Source: Embiotoca jacksoni
Taxonomy: Eukaryota > Chordata > Actinopteri > Embiotocidae
Length of the DNA: 64,000 bases
Assembly (NCBI GenBank): GCA_022577435.1
Contig: JAKOON010000004.1
Span: 2,317,001-2,381,000 of the forward strand
Direction of reading: 5' to 3'
Both the position numbers and the translations under genes were made by a program. The notes under the pieces were generated by a model. The model did no database searches. It was not told the DNA's origin and saw nothing but the letters and a program-made list of their open reading frames with translations. Shown here in pieces: positions 25,126 through 37,865 of the stretch (its first letter is position 1; the number at the start of each line of letters is the position of its first letter).

Positions 25126-25770
25126 CATCTTCCGTTTGAGTTGGCATACAGAGAAGGCCGGTCAAATGTTGTGATTTTTCTTTGGTCCATACTTGGTATT
25201 CCCGATGGCCAGTACACAACGAATGAAAGCAATAAAACACGTGTGAAGCATGTGAACGTTTCACAGATGCTGAACACCATGACATATGCACGTGTGCGTC
25301 TGGTGGGAGAGGCTTAGGAGTTGTGGTTGTTTTTACTGCCTTTTCTGAAAATGCCGACCCAAGCTTGAAGGTAAAACCTACAGACAACTGACTCCGTGGC
25401 AATATTTTACATCCTGACAAGCCCTCAAATAATGGAAGTTTAGTTACTTCAGCATTGCTAAAAAAAATAAAAAAAATCAATGTTAAACTTGCACTATCAC
25501 AATTCTTTTCATTAGGTAATACAGGGGAGTACTTTTGTCTTACAGTGACTTGGAAAACACCCGGTGTGGTTGTAAAAGTGTGTTAAAGACCTGTTAGAGG
25601 GTAAGGCCACGATGAAATTTAAAACAATGTGAGGCTACTTAATATGCAGACTTCTTAAGTAGAAAAAAAAAAGCACAGAAGAATAGAAGCAATTTGGTTA
25701 TAAAACAGCATTTCTTTGAGCATGTCTATTCATCCACTTCATGTCACTGAAGCCCGGCAGCAGCAGTCGA

Positions 25771-27170
25771 GTGTTGAACGCACTTTTATTGTTTAGGTGT
25801 CACCATTCAGAGAGGGAGAAAGAGTAAATGGTCACATAAAAAAATAGAAAATCAACAATGAAAATGGTTACACGGGGAAAGTCTGGTTCCCGTGGCAACA
25901 TAGATGTACAGTTGAGACAGTGTCCAGATCCAGACGTGTATGTGTTTGATTTGCACATTTCCACAGCCTATATTAATCTCAAACAAAAAGAGTCCTTTTT
26001 TGTTTACTAGCCATGCATACAGTTGACAATTCCACATGTGTTGAGTCAGTGTCTTCACAGGAGCTGGCACTTTCAATACAAAATATTTACACTACCATTT
26101 ATTATTCGTATTATCGTCGTCGCCTTCGTCGTTACTATTTGTTACTATGAATTTGAATACTCTGTGCACATCAAGGATGGCATCAGGATGTTGAAACTCT
26201 CGAAGCGCCCCGTTTTTCATATCGATACCGGAGGAGAAAATAAAGAGAATGTTAAGTATGACAAATGTTGGCATCTTCACTTTTTAAACATCACCCATTC
26301 CTGAAAAGAGTTTGGAGAGATTGTCTGTTTAGATATTCAAACACTGAAAACGCTCTTTGTCCCGTCAGGATGAAGCAGTTAGTTATATTTCTACTCAGCA
26401 AGAGTCTCCAGGAGAGGAAAAGAAAACGTCACACGATATGTGGAAGACTCTGCTATGCTGACTATTGTTTCTCAAAGTGAGAAAATAGGAACGAGATGAC
26501 TGGACCAATGTTTCAAGAAAGACACTGACTTATCCATTTTCCCTCCATTGCCAAAACAATATAAGAAAATGGAGGTGCTTTCAGGTCACCTCTTTGGTTC
26601 AGCCCTGTGATGAGTAGAAAACCCCGGCACCGACCACCACACAAACTAAACTGGGAGAAACATTGTACATACTGTAAATGAAATTCTTCTCAATGTTGGA
26701 AACAGCTGGATCCTAGAAACAGCTAATTGCAGTTGAGTCATGGTTACAAGAAATGCATCTCGGTGCTCTGTGGCGAAAACTGAAACTTTTTAGTCCTTTA
26801 TATCAGATTGTTTAACAACCTAAAGAGTAAAGATACAGAACTGTGATGATGATTTTGTTTTTACTGGAAAAAAAGATCAAAACAAACAACAAAAGAGAGT
26901 AACATAAGGCGAGGGCATATTCCTTTTTGTCGTTTGTCAATTTCTCTTGCGGCAAATTCTTGCTCATTCAAAATGTACGCATGAGTCACATGTCGTTATT
27001 AAAAATCATGTCACTGCAAATTTTTATGCTCCGTGGAGTTAAAATCCGTTGAATTAATTTTCTGTTTAATTGGCGTGTGCGTGTCTAAGTGTGTGTCTGT
27101 CTGCTGCGAGTCGAAGGAGCTTCCTCTAAGTGGACATTTTGCCTGGCCTGTTCTTTTAGGCCCCCTGGGG
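25771..27170 (-). other. rap2a: Probable rap2a 3'UTR
   Basis: Sequence downstream of the rap2a stop is AT-rich and free of recognisable repeats. Candidate AATAAA signals on the minus strand lie at 26098-26103 and 25785-25790. I take the farther one as a provisional end. The length, about 1.4 kb, is reasonable for this gene. No transcript evidence is available. Confidence 0.45.
25886..25899. promoter_or_regulatory. X-box-like (RFX) motif
   Basis: GTTCCCGTGGCAAC is close to the inverted-repeat RFX site GTTGCCATGGCAAC, with three differences. It lies near the end of the rap2a 3'UTR. It is a motif match only. Confidence 0.3.
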
Positions 27171-27408
27171 CTATTGTATATTGCAAGAGGAGCAGCAGGG
27201 GTCGTCTTTGTCCGGCTGGGCGGCGTAGTCCATCTGCCGAACAATCTCAGCGAACAGTTCGTCTACCATGGTTTTGCTCTTGGCCGAGGTCTCCATGAAC
27301 GGGCAGCCCCACTCCTCGGCCAGCGCCTGACCTTCGCTGGACGATACCTCCCTCTCGCTTTCCAAGTCCACCTTGTTCCCCACCAGGATCACAGGGACCT
27401 TCTCGTAC
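27171..27408 (-). CDS. rap2a: rap2a exon 2 (C-terminal half of the GTPase)
   Basis: The acceptor reads CCTCAG|G at 27409/27408. The first base completes Arg105, which is split across the intron. The exon then encodes residues 106-183 and a TAG stop. It contains the guanine-specificity motif NKVD (116-119) and the SAK motif (145-147). The tail is DPCCSSCNIQ, in which Cys180 of the CAAX box CNIQ is the prenylation site and Cys176/Cys177 are the palmitoylation sites known in RAP2. Compared with human RAP2A I see only three changes in this exon: Gln for Arg in SEGQALA, Asp for Asn in QMDYAA, and Ser for Ala in CCSSC. The two exons total 552 bases, giving the family's exact 183 residues. Confidence 0.97.
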
Positions 27409-27961
27409 CTGAGGACACACACAGAGACCCACATCAGGTTGACAGACGCACTCAGAGAAAACGCGATGCTTCAGAGGTGGTTAAAAGCAATCAGGGAATT
27501 TTGTGCTTTAAAAGACGAGTGATTAGCTTTTCAGAACTTGGGATTAGCACGAGCTTGATGCGACAAAGGCAAATAATTGAGCTGAGGAAATCAGCCTTTG
27601 CACATTAAAATCATTACAAATTACAAGTATTTAATTATCTATAAACCACAAAATTCATTTCTGTGTGGCATCCTATTAAAATATGACCATCAGGTCATCC
27701 AACAGTCTTTCTGACAGGGAAAACAATAGATGTTCCTGTTGAATTCATTTCTTTTTTTAAACCTACTTCTGCCTCCTTCTCCAAAAGGAGGCTAGCAGCA
27801 CTGAACAAAAGACTGGGAAGCATCTTGATCGGGTTTCTGGTCTATTATAGGTCATAAATTCATACCCTTGAATCTGAGAGTCAGTAAAACAGACAAAAAA
27901 AACTCGTGGCAATTATTCTCCACAGCATCAATTTAAGTGTAATTAAAAGAGGCACAGATAC

Positions 27962-27963
<2 letters not shown>

Positions 27964-27993
<30 letters not shown>
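27964..27993. repeat. Short TG microsatellite
   Basis: Fifteen TG units lie in the rap2a intron. Confidence 0.9.
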
Positions 27994-27997
<4 letters not shown>

Positions 27998-28319
27998 GTT
28001 TGTTGATGTAATGATAAATAAATATGACATAAGTTTAAAAAAAAAAATAGTAACACAACAGACAATAGTCACACAACCGTCGTCATTGTTATTTACGCAG
28101 CACATATAATTACGACAAAACTCACAGTACCATTAAGTCATCTCACATCTATCGGCTTTAAAAAGTCTAAGTTTCAGAATAGCTGAATAAAGACTAATGA
28201 CATATCTCTGTGCTTCTACTTATGGTGGCTGCATTAATTCATAATAGTGATGTGACTGCGTTGCTGCCTTTGATCGAAACACTAGTTGTACTAGTGCCGA
28301 CTGTGCAGCAGGAAAATGT

Positions 28320-28750
28320 ACACGATAACAAGCAGCGCTTGGAGCTACATGCTCATGTCAGCATGCTAACATGCTCAAAATGCTTTCATTTAATGAGTGT
28401 AATGTTTACCATGATCACCATCAGCAGGCCAAAATACAGCTGATGCTGGTGGGAATGTCAACAGTTTTGCAAATTGTTGGTCAAACACTAAATTACCAGA
28501 CAACTTACATTTTTGAGATGATGATTGGTGCAATATTAATGTCAGGAGATCAACAGTCATTACAGTCCATCCTGAGGGGATATAAAAGCCTGTTTCAAAG
28601 GTCATCGTAATCCTTTGAATAGTTTTGGTGACATTTCCCTTAAAATCACAAATGTCAGCCGCATTGTGGCGCAAAGAAAAGCCGGCCGATCACCACAGCC
28701 ATTAGTATTCATCCTCTGGGAACCATGAATACAAAATCACTATCCTTATG
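28320..28750 (+). repeat. Dispersed teleost repeat (gatgctgatgggaatg family), copy B
   Basis: It starts with catgctcatgtcagcatgct and aacatgctcaaaatgc. It continues gtttaccatgatcaccatca and gctgatgctggtgggaatgt, and ends catcctctgggaaccatgaa. The same words occur in the same order at 8960-9310 and 33150-33590. Orientation is the same in all three. It lies in the rap2a intron and has no coding capacity. Confidence 0.65.
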
Positions 28751-31700
28751 ACAATACCATTTTTGTGCAAATAAATTCAATAATATGATCAGATGAAAAT
28801 AAAAGTTTAATAATATCATAAAGTGTGCTTTTTTTTTTTCTTTTTTTTTTTTTTACTGTTAAAATGCAATTAACAGTTTTTCAGTTTTTATTGCAGTACG
28901 AAACAATATTTTTAATCTGGACAGAAAAGACTAAGAAAGAATCCAAACATTTTTATTTATAGGATCCAGGTACATTTTTGTTAAAACCTGAAAAAAAAAA
29001 AAAAAATAATAAAAAAAAAAATATAAATCAATGACAATTAATCGATTCGACATCTCAACATCCCCAACAAGACGTGACAACTTGACAATCATGTAGAACT
29101 TGTTTTCTAAATGACAAAATAAACCTGTCTGTTTCCCACCCACCGACTAGTAGCTTCAAAAAGCTCCGCTGGGTGCAAAATGTGGGTTTTTTTTGTGGGT
29201 GGAAGCAAAAACGGAAAAGAAAAAGAATATGTTTTTGAAAGTGGTTCTACTTTGGCGTCTTTCACCGAGGGAGGATCAAGAACCCGGGTGGTATCCTGTT
29301 GCTGCAGCGCTGCCCACACAAACCGCATGTAAGCACCACGTCTAAAGTCTGACCCAGAAGAGAAGCAGAAATGGGTAGTCGAGCTGTGACCCCGCGAGGC
29401 TAGGAGGTGGCCAGAGTCCTTTGAGCTCTGAACTCTCTGCCATGTTTCGTGTCACTGTGGAAGTGGACTACTTAAAGGACAGCCAGAGAAGACGGTCAGC
29501 TAAATTAAACAGGCCGATGCTCTATAATTACTGACCGGAGCAGCCTGGATGCAGTTTCACCGGTTCTAATCACTCTTTCGGTTTTGATATCGGGGAACAT
29601 GGCGGGCCTCTGAGGCGGTTTGTACACATCAGAGGAGATGACAAAGCTCAGACACATCAGAGAGATAGCAGATCTTGTGCATTCACATGCTTTAAACAAA
29701 AGGTTGATATTCCTTTCATCCTCATCTCTTTGCAGCGCTCGACAGGAAGCAGTTTCCATCTGTTGGAGCCGTCATCTGAACCAAGTTTAAATGTCCTTGT
29801 TCATGACACCGAGCAACAAAGTCAAATCTAACCCGAACACCCATCAGCATCATTAAGGTTTTCAAACGCTGCTCTCGCTCTATGAAATATACATGCTTCT
29901 AAATTATTTACAGTTAACAAAAAAGATCCTCATCCGTGTTTGCTGTAGTAACTGGTATTCAAGGAAATAGCTAATGCTGGAGACACGAGGAGACTTGCAG
30001 GAGCAGGGACTGTGATAGTTTTCCAGGTCAAGCAGCCTGAGCGTTTCTCAGACGTTATGGGCTGCAGGTTTCAGCGTTTAATAAGCTTACACTTGCCGAC
30101 TTTGATCTACTCATGAATACATTATCCAGTGAACTTTAATCTCAACTATCCTGTTCTGTTCCCAGGATAAGCTCAGCAGCCGAGAGGAACTACCAGGATT
30201 TAAGAGTCGATCTCGGAGGTCGGTTGGTGTGTGACCAAAAGTATGATAGTGTTCCTCTCTGAGCTCCGAGGCAACTTGAATGAGAAACTACATCTTACGC
30301 TTCCCAACTTTAACATGCAGCGTGCAGCGCCCGGGTCTCATTCACTGCATTCCTGGTGCCAATAAAAACAGCAAGGCCGTGATTTTCCACAGAATTACTG
30401 TGGACCACATCTAGTTGGCGGTAGGTTGTGTTTGCCTTGAACGCTAAATTTCCTTTCCCACCTCCACTCAAAAAAATGCTAAACATAGTTCTGGGTGAGT
30501 AGACTAAAGGGCGGGACATTATAGCTGCATCCATTTAGCGGAAGCCACAGGGGGCTCTGTGTTTATTTGGGGGGAGGAAAGGGGGGGGATTAAAATGAGA
30601 ATTAACTATGATTATCATGTGTATCTCAAACAGCAGGAGGAACTGAAGCAAACCCAGTTCTTTAAAGTCATATTAAACACTCGCCTGTGCTACGTGTTTT
30701 TTTTTTTAAATACCTGGCTGTATGCAAGTTATGCAGCTCATCATTATAGAAACAGAGCACAAAGACATCTGGTACTAAGGAGAGGGTCTATATATAGTCA
30801 TGATAACAGAGGAGAAAAGCGGCGGTCCCAGGAGGTGTGAGACGGCGGCTGCCAGGGATACCGAGGCTCCCAGGGCCTCGGCACATGGTGTCGGCCACTC
30901 TGTGTCTGGACCCGACGAGACAGACGGATGCAGGGAAGCAGGAGTCGTCCGTTTCACACAACACATGAGCCCCAAATGGAAAATGAATTACCGAGCCTGG
31001 TCGCGTTCGTGCTGCGACACAAACCGCACAAACGGCGTGTCACGCTTTAGCCTTCGGGTGCGAGCTCGACGCCGAAGGCACAGGAACACCCTGACTGCAA
31101 ACATCCATTCGAGCTCGCCCAGACACATCGGATCTATAATGCATGATGCAGATCATCTGGCGCAGACCCTGCTGACGGACGGTGGGACCCGGCGGCCCAG
31201 GAGCCTCTGGATTTGACTCACCTTGAGGGCGAGGGAGGAAAACAAGCCGTGCGCACGGCCTCCTGTGAATAGCTGTTTTTGCAGAGGGTCTTCAGTTTAG
31301 TCAGAGGAGAAAATTCAGCTGAGTCAGACGGCAGCAAAAAGCTCCTCTCTTCTGCCATTTTAGGGCACAGAAAGATTTCATCAGGGACGTATTTCCTGAG
31401 CCAAGGATGCAATGATTTCTACTTTTTAAAATAATCAACAGTTAGAAATAAAAAAGACGATTAATCAGAGATGCTACTAAAAGTCTCTTTGGGATTTCGC
31501 TGAAGGTTATGAAAACAAATGATCTGTTTCTCATTTCTAAGGATCTGATGGGCCTCTGATGATAGACACTGGCCAAGAGACGTCCAAATGTACAAGATGA
31601 ATGAGTACTGAACTTGACAGTACAGTCATCCTTGAGTCTGATGTATTACTGCAGTGTTCGGCACACTACTCGATCCCTGCGGGCGTCTGACACCAATTTA

Positions 31701-33149
31701 GCCTCCTACAAAGTACAAGAACAAAAATCTGAAATGCAAAGTACCATTTTACTGGAAATTTGTTCAGACTGAGTCAGTTCATGAAAACAAAAGGAACACA
31801 CAAGTTCACAGACTCATTTACAAGTTTTACAACCACAAAATATGACCCCTGAGATACAATCACCCCATCCTTACACGAGGATTGTATAGATTTTCCATGA
31901 TGAATATTAGACTTATCTCCCTTGAGATGAACTTGAATGAACTTGACCACCACACAGGGAACTTTTTCTGTCTGGTGACCAACTTACTTCAGATAATTTG
32001 CCAACTCTGCATAATTTGGCGAGGATGCATGAAAAAAGTTTATTTTCTACTCTTTTTTTCTTTATATGAGGATATTGTTCTTTAACTCGCTGTGTGACCT
32101 GGTTAATTACAGAAAAGCTTTAGACCACGTATGCCTTGTTGCCTGTCTGTGTTCGTAATTGCTTGTTGTTTATTTCTTCCTTGTCATTATCCATCCTTAG
32201 ACATCCACTTCAGTTCATAATGGGCCTCTATAAGAAAAGTTCACAGACATTTTTGTCGCTAACTAAAAAGCGATGTTTAACTGCAGTGCAGTCTGACACC
32301 ATCCTCACCCTTTGTAAATATCAGTAGAGTTAGAGGTATATGAGACAGATGTTTATACTGTAAGTCACATAATGACTACCCTTTGTATGTTTTAAGACAC
32401 ACATTAGTTCAAGGACGACTCCACCAATGTGACACAAGAAACTCAGTTCATCGGGTGGAAAGAAATGTCATAAAGGGAAGTGTAGGATCCATACTGGGGC
32501 GAAAAGACTTCCCAGGGAGCAATAACAACTTTCTGGACTAACGTTACACCTAATATGTTGAAACATACAGTACGGTTTTCTACAACAGCTCTATCGCTGC
32601 TTTACTCGGCACGGGTTCGAATACAAAAAAATGCACGATAACGGCTAATCACACGGGACACGTCCCGGCTCTCTGCAGGTTCGGGGCCTCGTGGTCGGAC
32701 TTGTGGCTCGAGCTGCATGTGACACACCGTGTAATGTGACACATACAGTTAGTGCACTGGACCACCTGCTGTTCGACCTGCTGGCCTGGCTTCGTGTTAA
32801 AGCCTCTGTGGTGGTAGAGAGCAGGAAAGATTTCTACCTTCTTTGAAGTTGACTGGTTCAGGTTTGTATCACTGGATGACAAACTGACTTTCTAGTTGTT
32901 TATTTTGTCTGCTTAATTTACCAAACCTGCAAACTTGAATGATTTGCGTGGGGCCTTAAATTAATCCTCTCCGCTTATCAAACAGGCTGCTTAAGATTGA
33001 ACACCACCTTTGATTATCTTAAGTCAGATTTCCCCTCGATTTGAAAAGGATAGCTCGTGCTTTCTTTCTGATGCTGCTCAATAAGACTACAGCCATACTT
33101 TTAGCTCTATGTGGCACAATGCTGCTTTAAGCTATTTGCTGACGCTCGC

Positions 33150-33590
33150 ACCCAAACTTGCCCAAAGTAGCAGAAGTAACACGTTTCCATTTAGCAGGTA
33201 TAATGTTTGCCTTGTTCACCATCTTAATTCGGTGGGTAAGCACGCTAACATTTCCTGATTAGCGCCAAAGCACATCGAGTCTGATGGAAACGTCATGCAG
33301 GTATTTAGTCCTCAATTAAAACATTTCATAAATTTGACCTTAGAATCGGGTTATATGAAAAGTCAGCAGGTTGCCAAAGTGATTAGTCTATAATTCATCT
33401 GAAGGGGGAAATGAACGTATGTAGAATATTCCACCTAATATCAACCTCATGGTGGCGCTAGAGAGCGAGTCGAGGGATAATTTTCCATAGAATTCAACAT
33501 GTGGGAACCATAAATGTCCGTAACACATCTTGGCACAATTCATTCCATAGTTGTTGTGATACTTCAGTCTGAACTAGCGGTAGATGACTG
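33150..33590 (+). repeat. Dispersed teleost repeat (gatgctgatgggaatg family), copy C
   Basis: It contains tttagcaggtataatgtttg, gttcaccatcttaattcggt, gctaacatttcctgattagc, gtctgatggaaacgtcatgc, catggtggcgctagagagcg and gggaaccataaatgtccgta. It ends near cagtctgaactagcggtaga. The order matches copies A and B. This copy preserves the 5' half best. Confidence 0.65.
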
Positions 33591-36500
33591 TTATTCTTAG
33601 AGACACGCTAAAATGTTTCTCCCACTAATTACAGTCCCGTATCCGGCGTTTGCTCGAACTCGTCCGAGCCTCTCTGAAACTGTGACTTTCGAAACAGAGC
33701 AGAAAAAAAACTTGCCGGTCTTTCAAAAACTGTTCGGAGGGGGGTCTGAACAACAGACGAGTGCTGCTTGGGGCCCTCAACACCTCATTCTGAGTGCCAA
33801 GTCAACTGTTAAGTAATCGCTGCTGACCTTTAACTCCGTTCATTTCACAACTGACAAAGACACTGACGAAAGAGGATCTGGTCAAACTGGGAGGCTGCTG
33901 TTCTTTCGTCTGTTAATCTTTCAACCAGTTGGCACATGTACAAGCCTCGAAGTGAGAACTCCAGAATTTATAAGCTTTAAGCACAATGCCCAAGTGAGTA
34001 AATAGACATGTATCAGGAATTACAAGAGCTGGAACTGTTAAAGAAATAAAAAAAAATAAAAAAAACGTGCAGATGCATCAGCAACAAACAGCTCAGGACA
34101 GCAGTGCAAACACCGAGGTTCACCTTCCCTCCTCAGCGTCCTCCGACCGTGCTTCTTCTATTTAAATGCTCTGTTGGGACACCAATCACAACATTTCCCC
34201 CGTGTTCAGTTAACTGCAGCTGAAGCGAGGAGCAGCGAGGTCCCCGGGATGTAATCACGGGCAGCCGTGGCCTCCGTGCTAGAGCTGCTCCGTGCCGCCG
34301 TCAGCGGGTCCTGAACGATGCCGGCAGGGTTCAGAGGAAGAGCGACGCACGGCGGCGCCTCCGACCCGAGCGAGTGACGGTTCGGTCCCGGCGGGTCATT
34401 CGTTGTTTTGGCAGCGGGGGCAGCAACACGGGAACAATCTGACTGCTGAGGCCAACACAAAATCACTTTTCACACAGTTGTTGAGCAAACGCTGCCACAG
34501 ACACCTGTAACCATCACAACCAGCTCACGCAAACGCTTGTTAAAGGAAAATTCCACCCTTTTTTAACACATTCTGCGATCAGTCTGCGATGTTGTGAACT
34601 GCGTCTTTTTGCCGTCTCTATGTTTTTCTTGTCTTGTCTTTTCCAGCTACAGGTAGTATATTTCCTTTAAATACCTTTAAACCAGCCCCACAGGACATGC
34701 CTGACGTGTGTGCAGTCTGGCTGTGAGTCTTCAGAGATCGAAAGCAATCGCAGGTTTTTCTTACAGTCAGGATTCACAAACAGGTAAAAAGATCAAATGT
34801 CTTAATGCCGCGTCACATCATCGACGACTGTCTGTACATAAGTTGTTAATTCATCGCCTTCTAGCAAAGATGTCTCTCAGGGTAATGACAGAAATTCAGC
34901 GCAAATAAAGTCGTTTTGTGTATCATGTTTAGCCCTGATGAGATTCTTCAGTGTTTACAGTGAGGAGTTTTTCTTGGAAACCTGGAAGTTTCACTGTTAC
35001 TCACCAAAGCTGTCTGTCGTCCTTAAAGTCGAACAAACAGGATCGATGCATTCCCTCCCTCACAAAGCAAAACCTTCAAACCTGCATTATTTACATACTG
35101 TACGTGTTTACTGGCTAGCAGTCCTGTCCTTCATCGCCTTCGTGGGCACATTAGTGTGTTTCTCGCCGTGCTACCGTCACCTGCACACTACTGGAACAAT
35201 GTGAAACCATCCGCTGGCATGCGCATTGAATGACTGACATACATGTGCACCTAAGAAAGTCAACAAAAAGGGTCGGAGACTCGCACAAAAACATAATGCC
35301 GCGTAGCATCAACAGTGCTGAAAAACTCCACAGGGAATCTTTAAACTAGAATAGAAACAGGAATCTTTTTTCACACTTTACAAAATAAGATATAAGAAAT
35401 CAGAAACAAACAAAACTTTGACCGAGAGCATTCGCAGCCAACTGTGCAGCTATCACGAGTCTAGTGGTGTTGACCGCACTCTGGGAATCTCTTAATATAT
35501 TGAGTTACCTTTAATATGCTCAATATAAATATATTTAGCAACAAAAACTGTCCCTGACTCGCGGTCGTGGTTGTCGAATGTGTGCAGATGTAAATATGAA
35601 CGTGCTTCCCATGTGTTGATCTTTGATGGGTGCAGAAAGTAGAATATAAAATCACATCTTTTGTAAGCTTTGCTTTCACTTTTTGTCTCCTTTTTTTTAC
35701 ACCCTGTTGCACATTGAAAAATGTGCCTCTTTTAGTGTCTTAAAAGCCTCTTTCTCTTCATTGATTGCTTAATTTAAAGGGATGTCATGTGGTTCTCTCG
35801 TCTGGATGAAATACTATTCGGTGAGAAAGCAAGTCTTTCCTGTTGGTGTAGCAGTGCAGTAGGAGGTGAGTTTAACACATATAGTACATTTACAACCTTT
35901 CGGGTAAAATAAGTCTTCGTATATAAGCAGCCGATGGCAGCTTTTAATAAACAGTTTGAAGAGTCTGTAAACAAACAGCGAAGTCAAGCAAGTCTTCTCT
36001 GAGCTTCAATAAAAAGCTTAAATGAAATGTTTTCTGTTGGAAGGTCAGCCATCTTCAGCTCAGTATTCTTTCTGCACAATCAAACAGAAACTGTCTGAAC
36101 AGTCAGAGAATAAGACGCCATTCAGAACAAACTCCGTTGAAGGAGAACGGCGTGCAGAATGTGGGTCACAGCTTAGTAACTGAATTAAAGACTATTCATG
36201 ACCTGGCAATTTCTTAAAGGAGATGCACTATTTCCAACACAATCTTAAGTCCACATCAAGCACCGGACTCTGAAATGAACTATTGTGTCGGAGCGCGATG
36301 TTTCTGCTACAGAAAATAAATTCTGCTGTGATATTAGGAAACAGCAACAGACTCAAGTGTTGACCTCATTCTTTCATCCCGAGCCACGTATTAATAGGAT
36401 TGTTTAGAAGGTGTGTTGGGAAAAAAAACAAAAACAGTCTTAATCCAATTAAGTGACAAAAACTGAAGGCAGCGAACAAAAACAAACATCATCGCAAAGA

Positions 36501-36802
36501 TTATGTTTCATTCTTTTGTGGCAGAATGAAAAAGGAAATTGGCACGTTGGCTTTACAGATTATAACGCAGCGCTGAAACATGACGGGACCGCGCTGCCCT
36601 TACCCTGAGCATCATCCAAAAGTAATTAGCTGTATCAGTAAACAGATATGAGCTGTAAGCCGATTTTAATATGCTCCTTCATTAGGCAGCCTTCCCTCTC
36701 TGGAGCCTTTTTGAGTCTTTAAACTGACTGGAACACATCCGCTGACACCTGCAACGACTGATGAACCCACACGGGGACTGAGCTACCAAACAGTGGACAG
36801 AC

Positions 36803-36850
36803 TGCACGGTGCGTCTGCAGCTGCACGGTGCGTCTGCAGCTGCACGGTCG
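36803..36850. repeat. Short GC-rich tandem repeat, about 2.4 copies of a 19-bp unit
   Basis: The unit tgcacggtgcgtctgcagc occurs twice perfectly and then again for its first 8 bases, inside a CpG-rich patch of the rap2a intron. Confidence 0.85.
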
Positions 36851-37551
36851 GCCGACGGCGAAGGAGGACCAATAACACGACGGCACCACCTCGGCTAACC
36901 TCTCCCCGTGCATGCATCAGTCGGCAGCTCACTCTGGTGACCTCATGTCTGGATGTCTGGATCTTCATGTGTAACGCCGCCGAGACGTCGGGCAATCTCG
37001 CGCCTTCAATCGTGCCGCTGGTTAATTAAACTCATGTTGTCTCTCCTCTGCAGAAGCGCGTCTCGCACCTCTTTAAAGCTGAGAGCCTCTCTGAGTCCTG
37101 GGTATTCCCGGCTGGGTGCTTCGCAGACGTCGCAGCATCCGGCACGGTGGACGTTCAGCGCCGCAAACCGGCAGCTCGGCAGATCACGGAGAGTACTCGG
37201 TGCGCTACAGACCGGTCTGACGGACAGGGTGGATAACACTGTGGTGACAAACTCGAAAGGGGAAACATTCAAAAGTCTGTGGAAACACGCTGGGACAGAA
37301 GTGTGAGGACATCTGCCTCCCTACAAGAATTGTGGGGGAGACTTGGTCCACCAAAATAAACTAGACATGTGGTCTGTCGTCTGCCCTGAAGATACACAGC
37401 ATCCATTCAAGCACACTTCTCAGACCAGGCCGAGGCCCATCCTGAAACTACAGGGCCCATTAGACCACCATCATATGCCCGAAAAATCATATGCAGCATC
37501 CACACTTAACAACATGGACATTATTGTTTTCCTGCACGTCATTTCACTGAC

Positions 37552-37865
37552 CTTTTCACTCTAATGATCTGATCCCTCATCGGCTTTATGTCCTGGAAGC
37601 TCTGCTGGTTGACCAGGCTGTACACCAATATGAAACCTTGACCGTTTTTGATGTACAGGTCCCGCATGGAGGCGAACTGCTCGGTACCAGCGGTGTCAAG
37701 GATCTCCAGCACCGAGGGCGAGGAGTCCACCTCGATCTCTTTGCGGTAAAAATCCTCTATGGTGGGGTCGTACTTCTCAATGAACGTCCCGGTGACAAAC
37801 TGCACAGTGAGGGCGGATTTCCCGACCCCGCCGCTGCCCAGGACCACCACTTTATACTCGCGCAT
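37552..37865 (-). CDS. rap2a: rap2a exon 1 (Ras-related small GTPase RAP2A, N-terminal half)
   Basis: The ATG is at 37865 and the donor reads AAAAG|GTCAGT at 37552/37551, with codon 105 split after its second base. The exon encodes residues 1-104, which as far as I recall match human RAP2A throughout. It shows the P-loop GSGGVGKS (10-17), the effector loop YDPTIEDFY with Phe39, which separates RAP2 from RAP1, and switch II DTAGTEQ with the Rap-type Thr61. RAP2A is a membrane-bound GDP/GTP switch that signals to kinases such as TNIK and MAP4K4 and affects adhesion and cytoskeleton. RAP2B and RAP2C are close relatives. The intron, tail and neighbours mbnl2 and farp1 point to the RAP2A orthologue. 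Confidence 0.97.

Larger units (their letters stand above)
18131..25770. other. rap2a-farp1 intergenic region, no coding gene recognised
   Basis: About 7.6 kb lies between the farp1 CpG block and the probable end of the rap2a 3'UTR. In human this interval holds IPO5, a many-exon HEAT-repeat importin. I recognise no importin-like exon in any frame. What is here is a LINE-like 3' tail, degenerate minisatellite-like sequence, a CA microsatellite, a dispersed repeat at 22.6-23.2 kb and a possible TATA element at 23.6 kb. Confidence 0.6.
27409..37551 (-). other. rap2a: rap2a single coding intron
   Basis: The intron is 10,143 bases with a GT start (37551-37550) and AG end (27410-27409) on the minus strand. 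It contains a TG microsatellite, two copies of a dispersed fish repeat, T/A-rich runs near 28.8-29.0 kb and three unusually CpG-rich patches (30.82-31.21, 34.22-34.42 and 36.74-37.22 kb). Open frames inside, such as 30800-31216 on the plus strand, have no recognisable domain. Confidence 0.9.

Noticed and set aside
18131..25770. Possible ipo5 exons between rap2a and farp1
   Set aside because: Looked for because human has IPO5 here. No HEAT-repeat-like coding segment was recognised in any frame.
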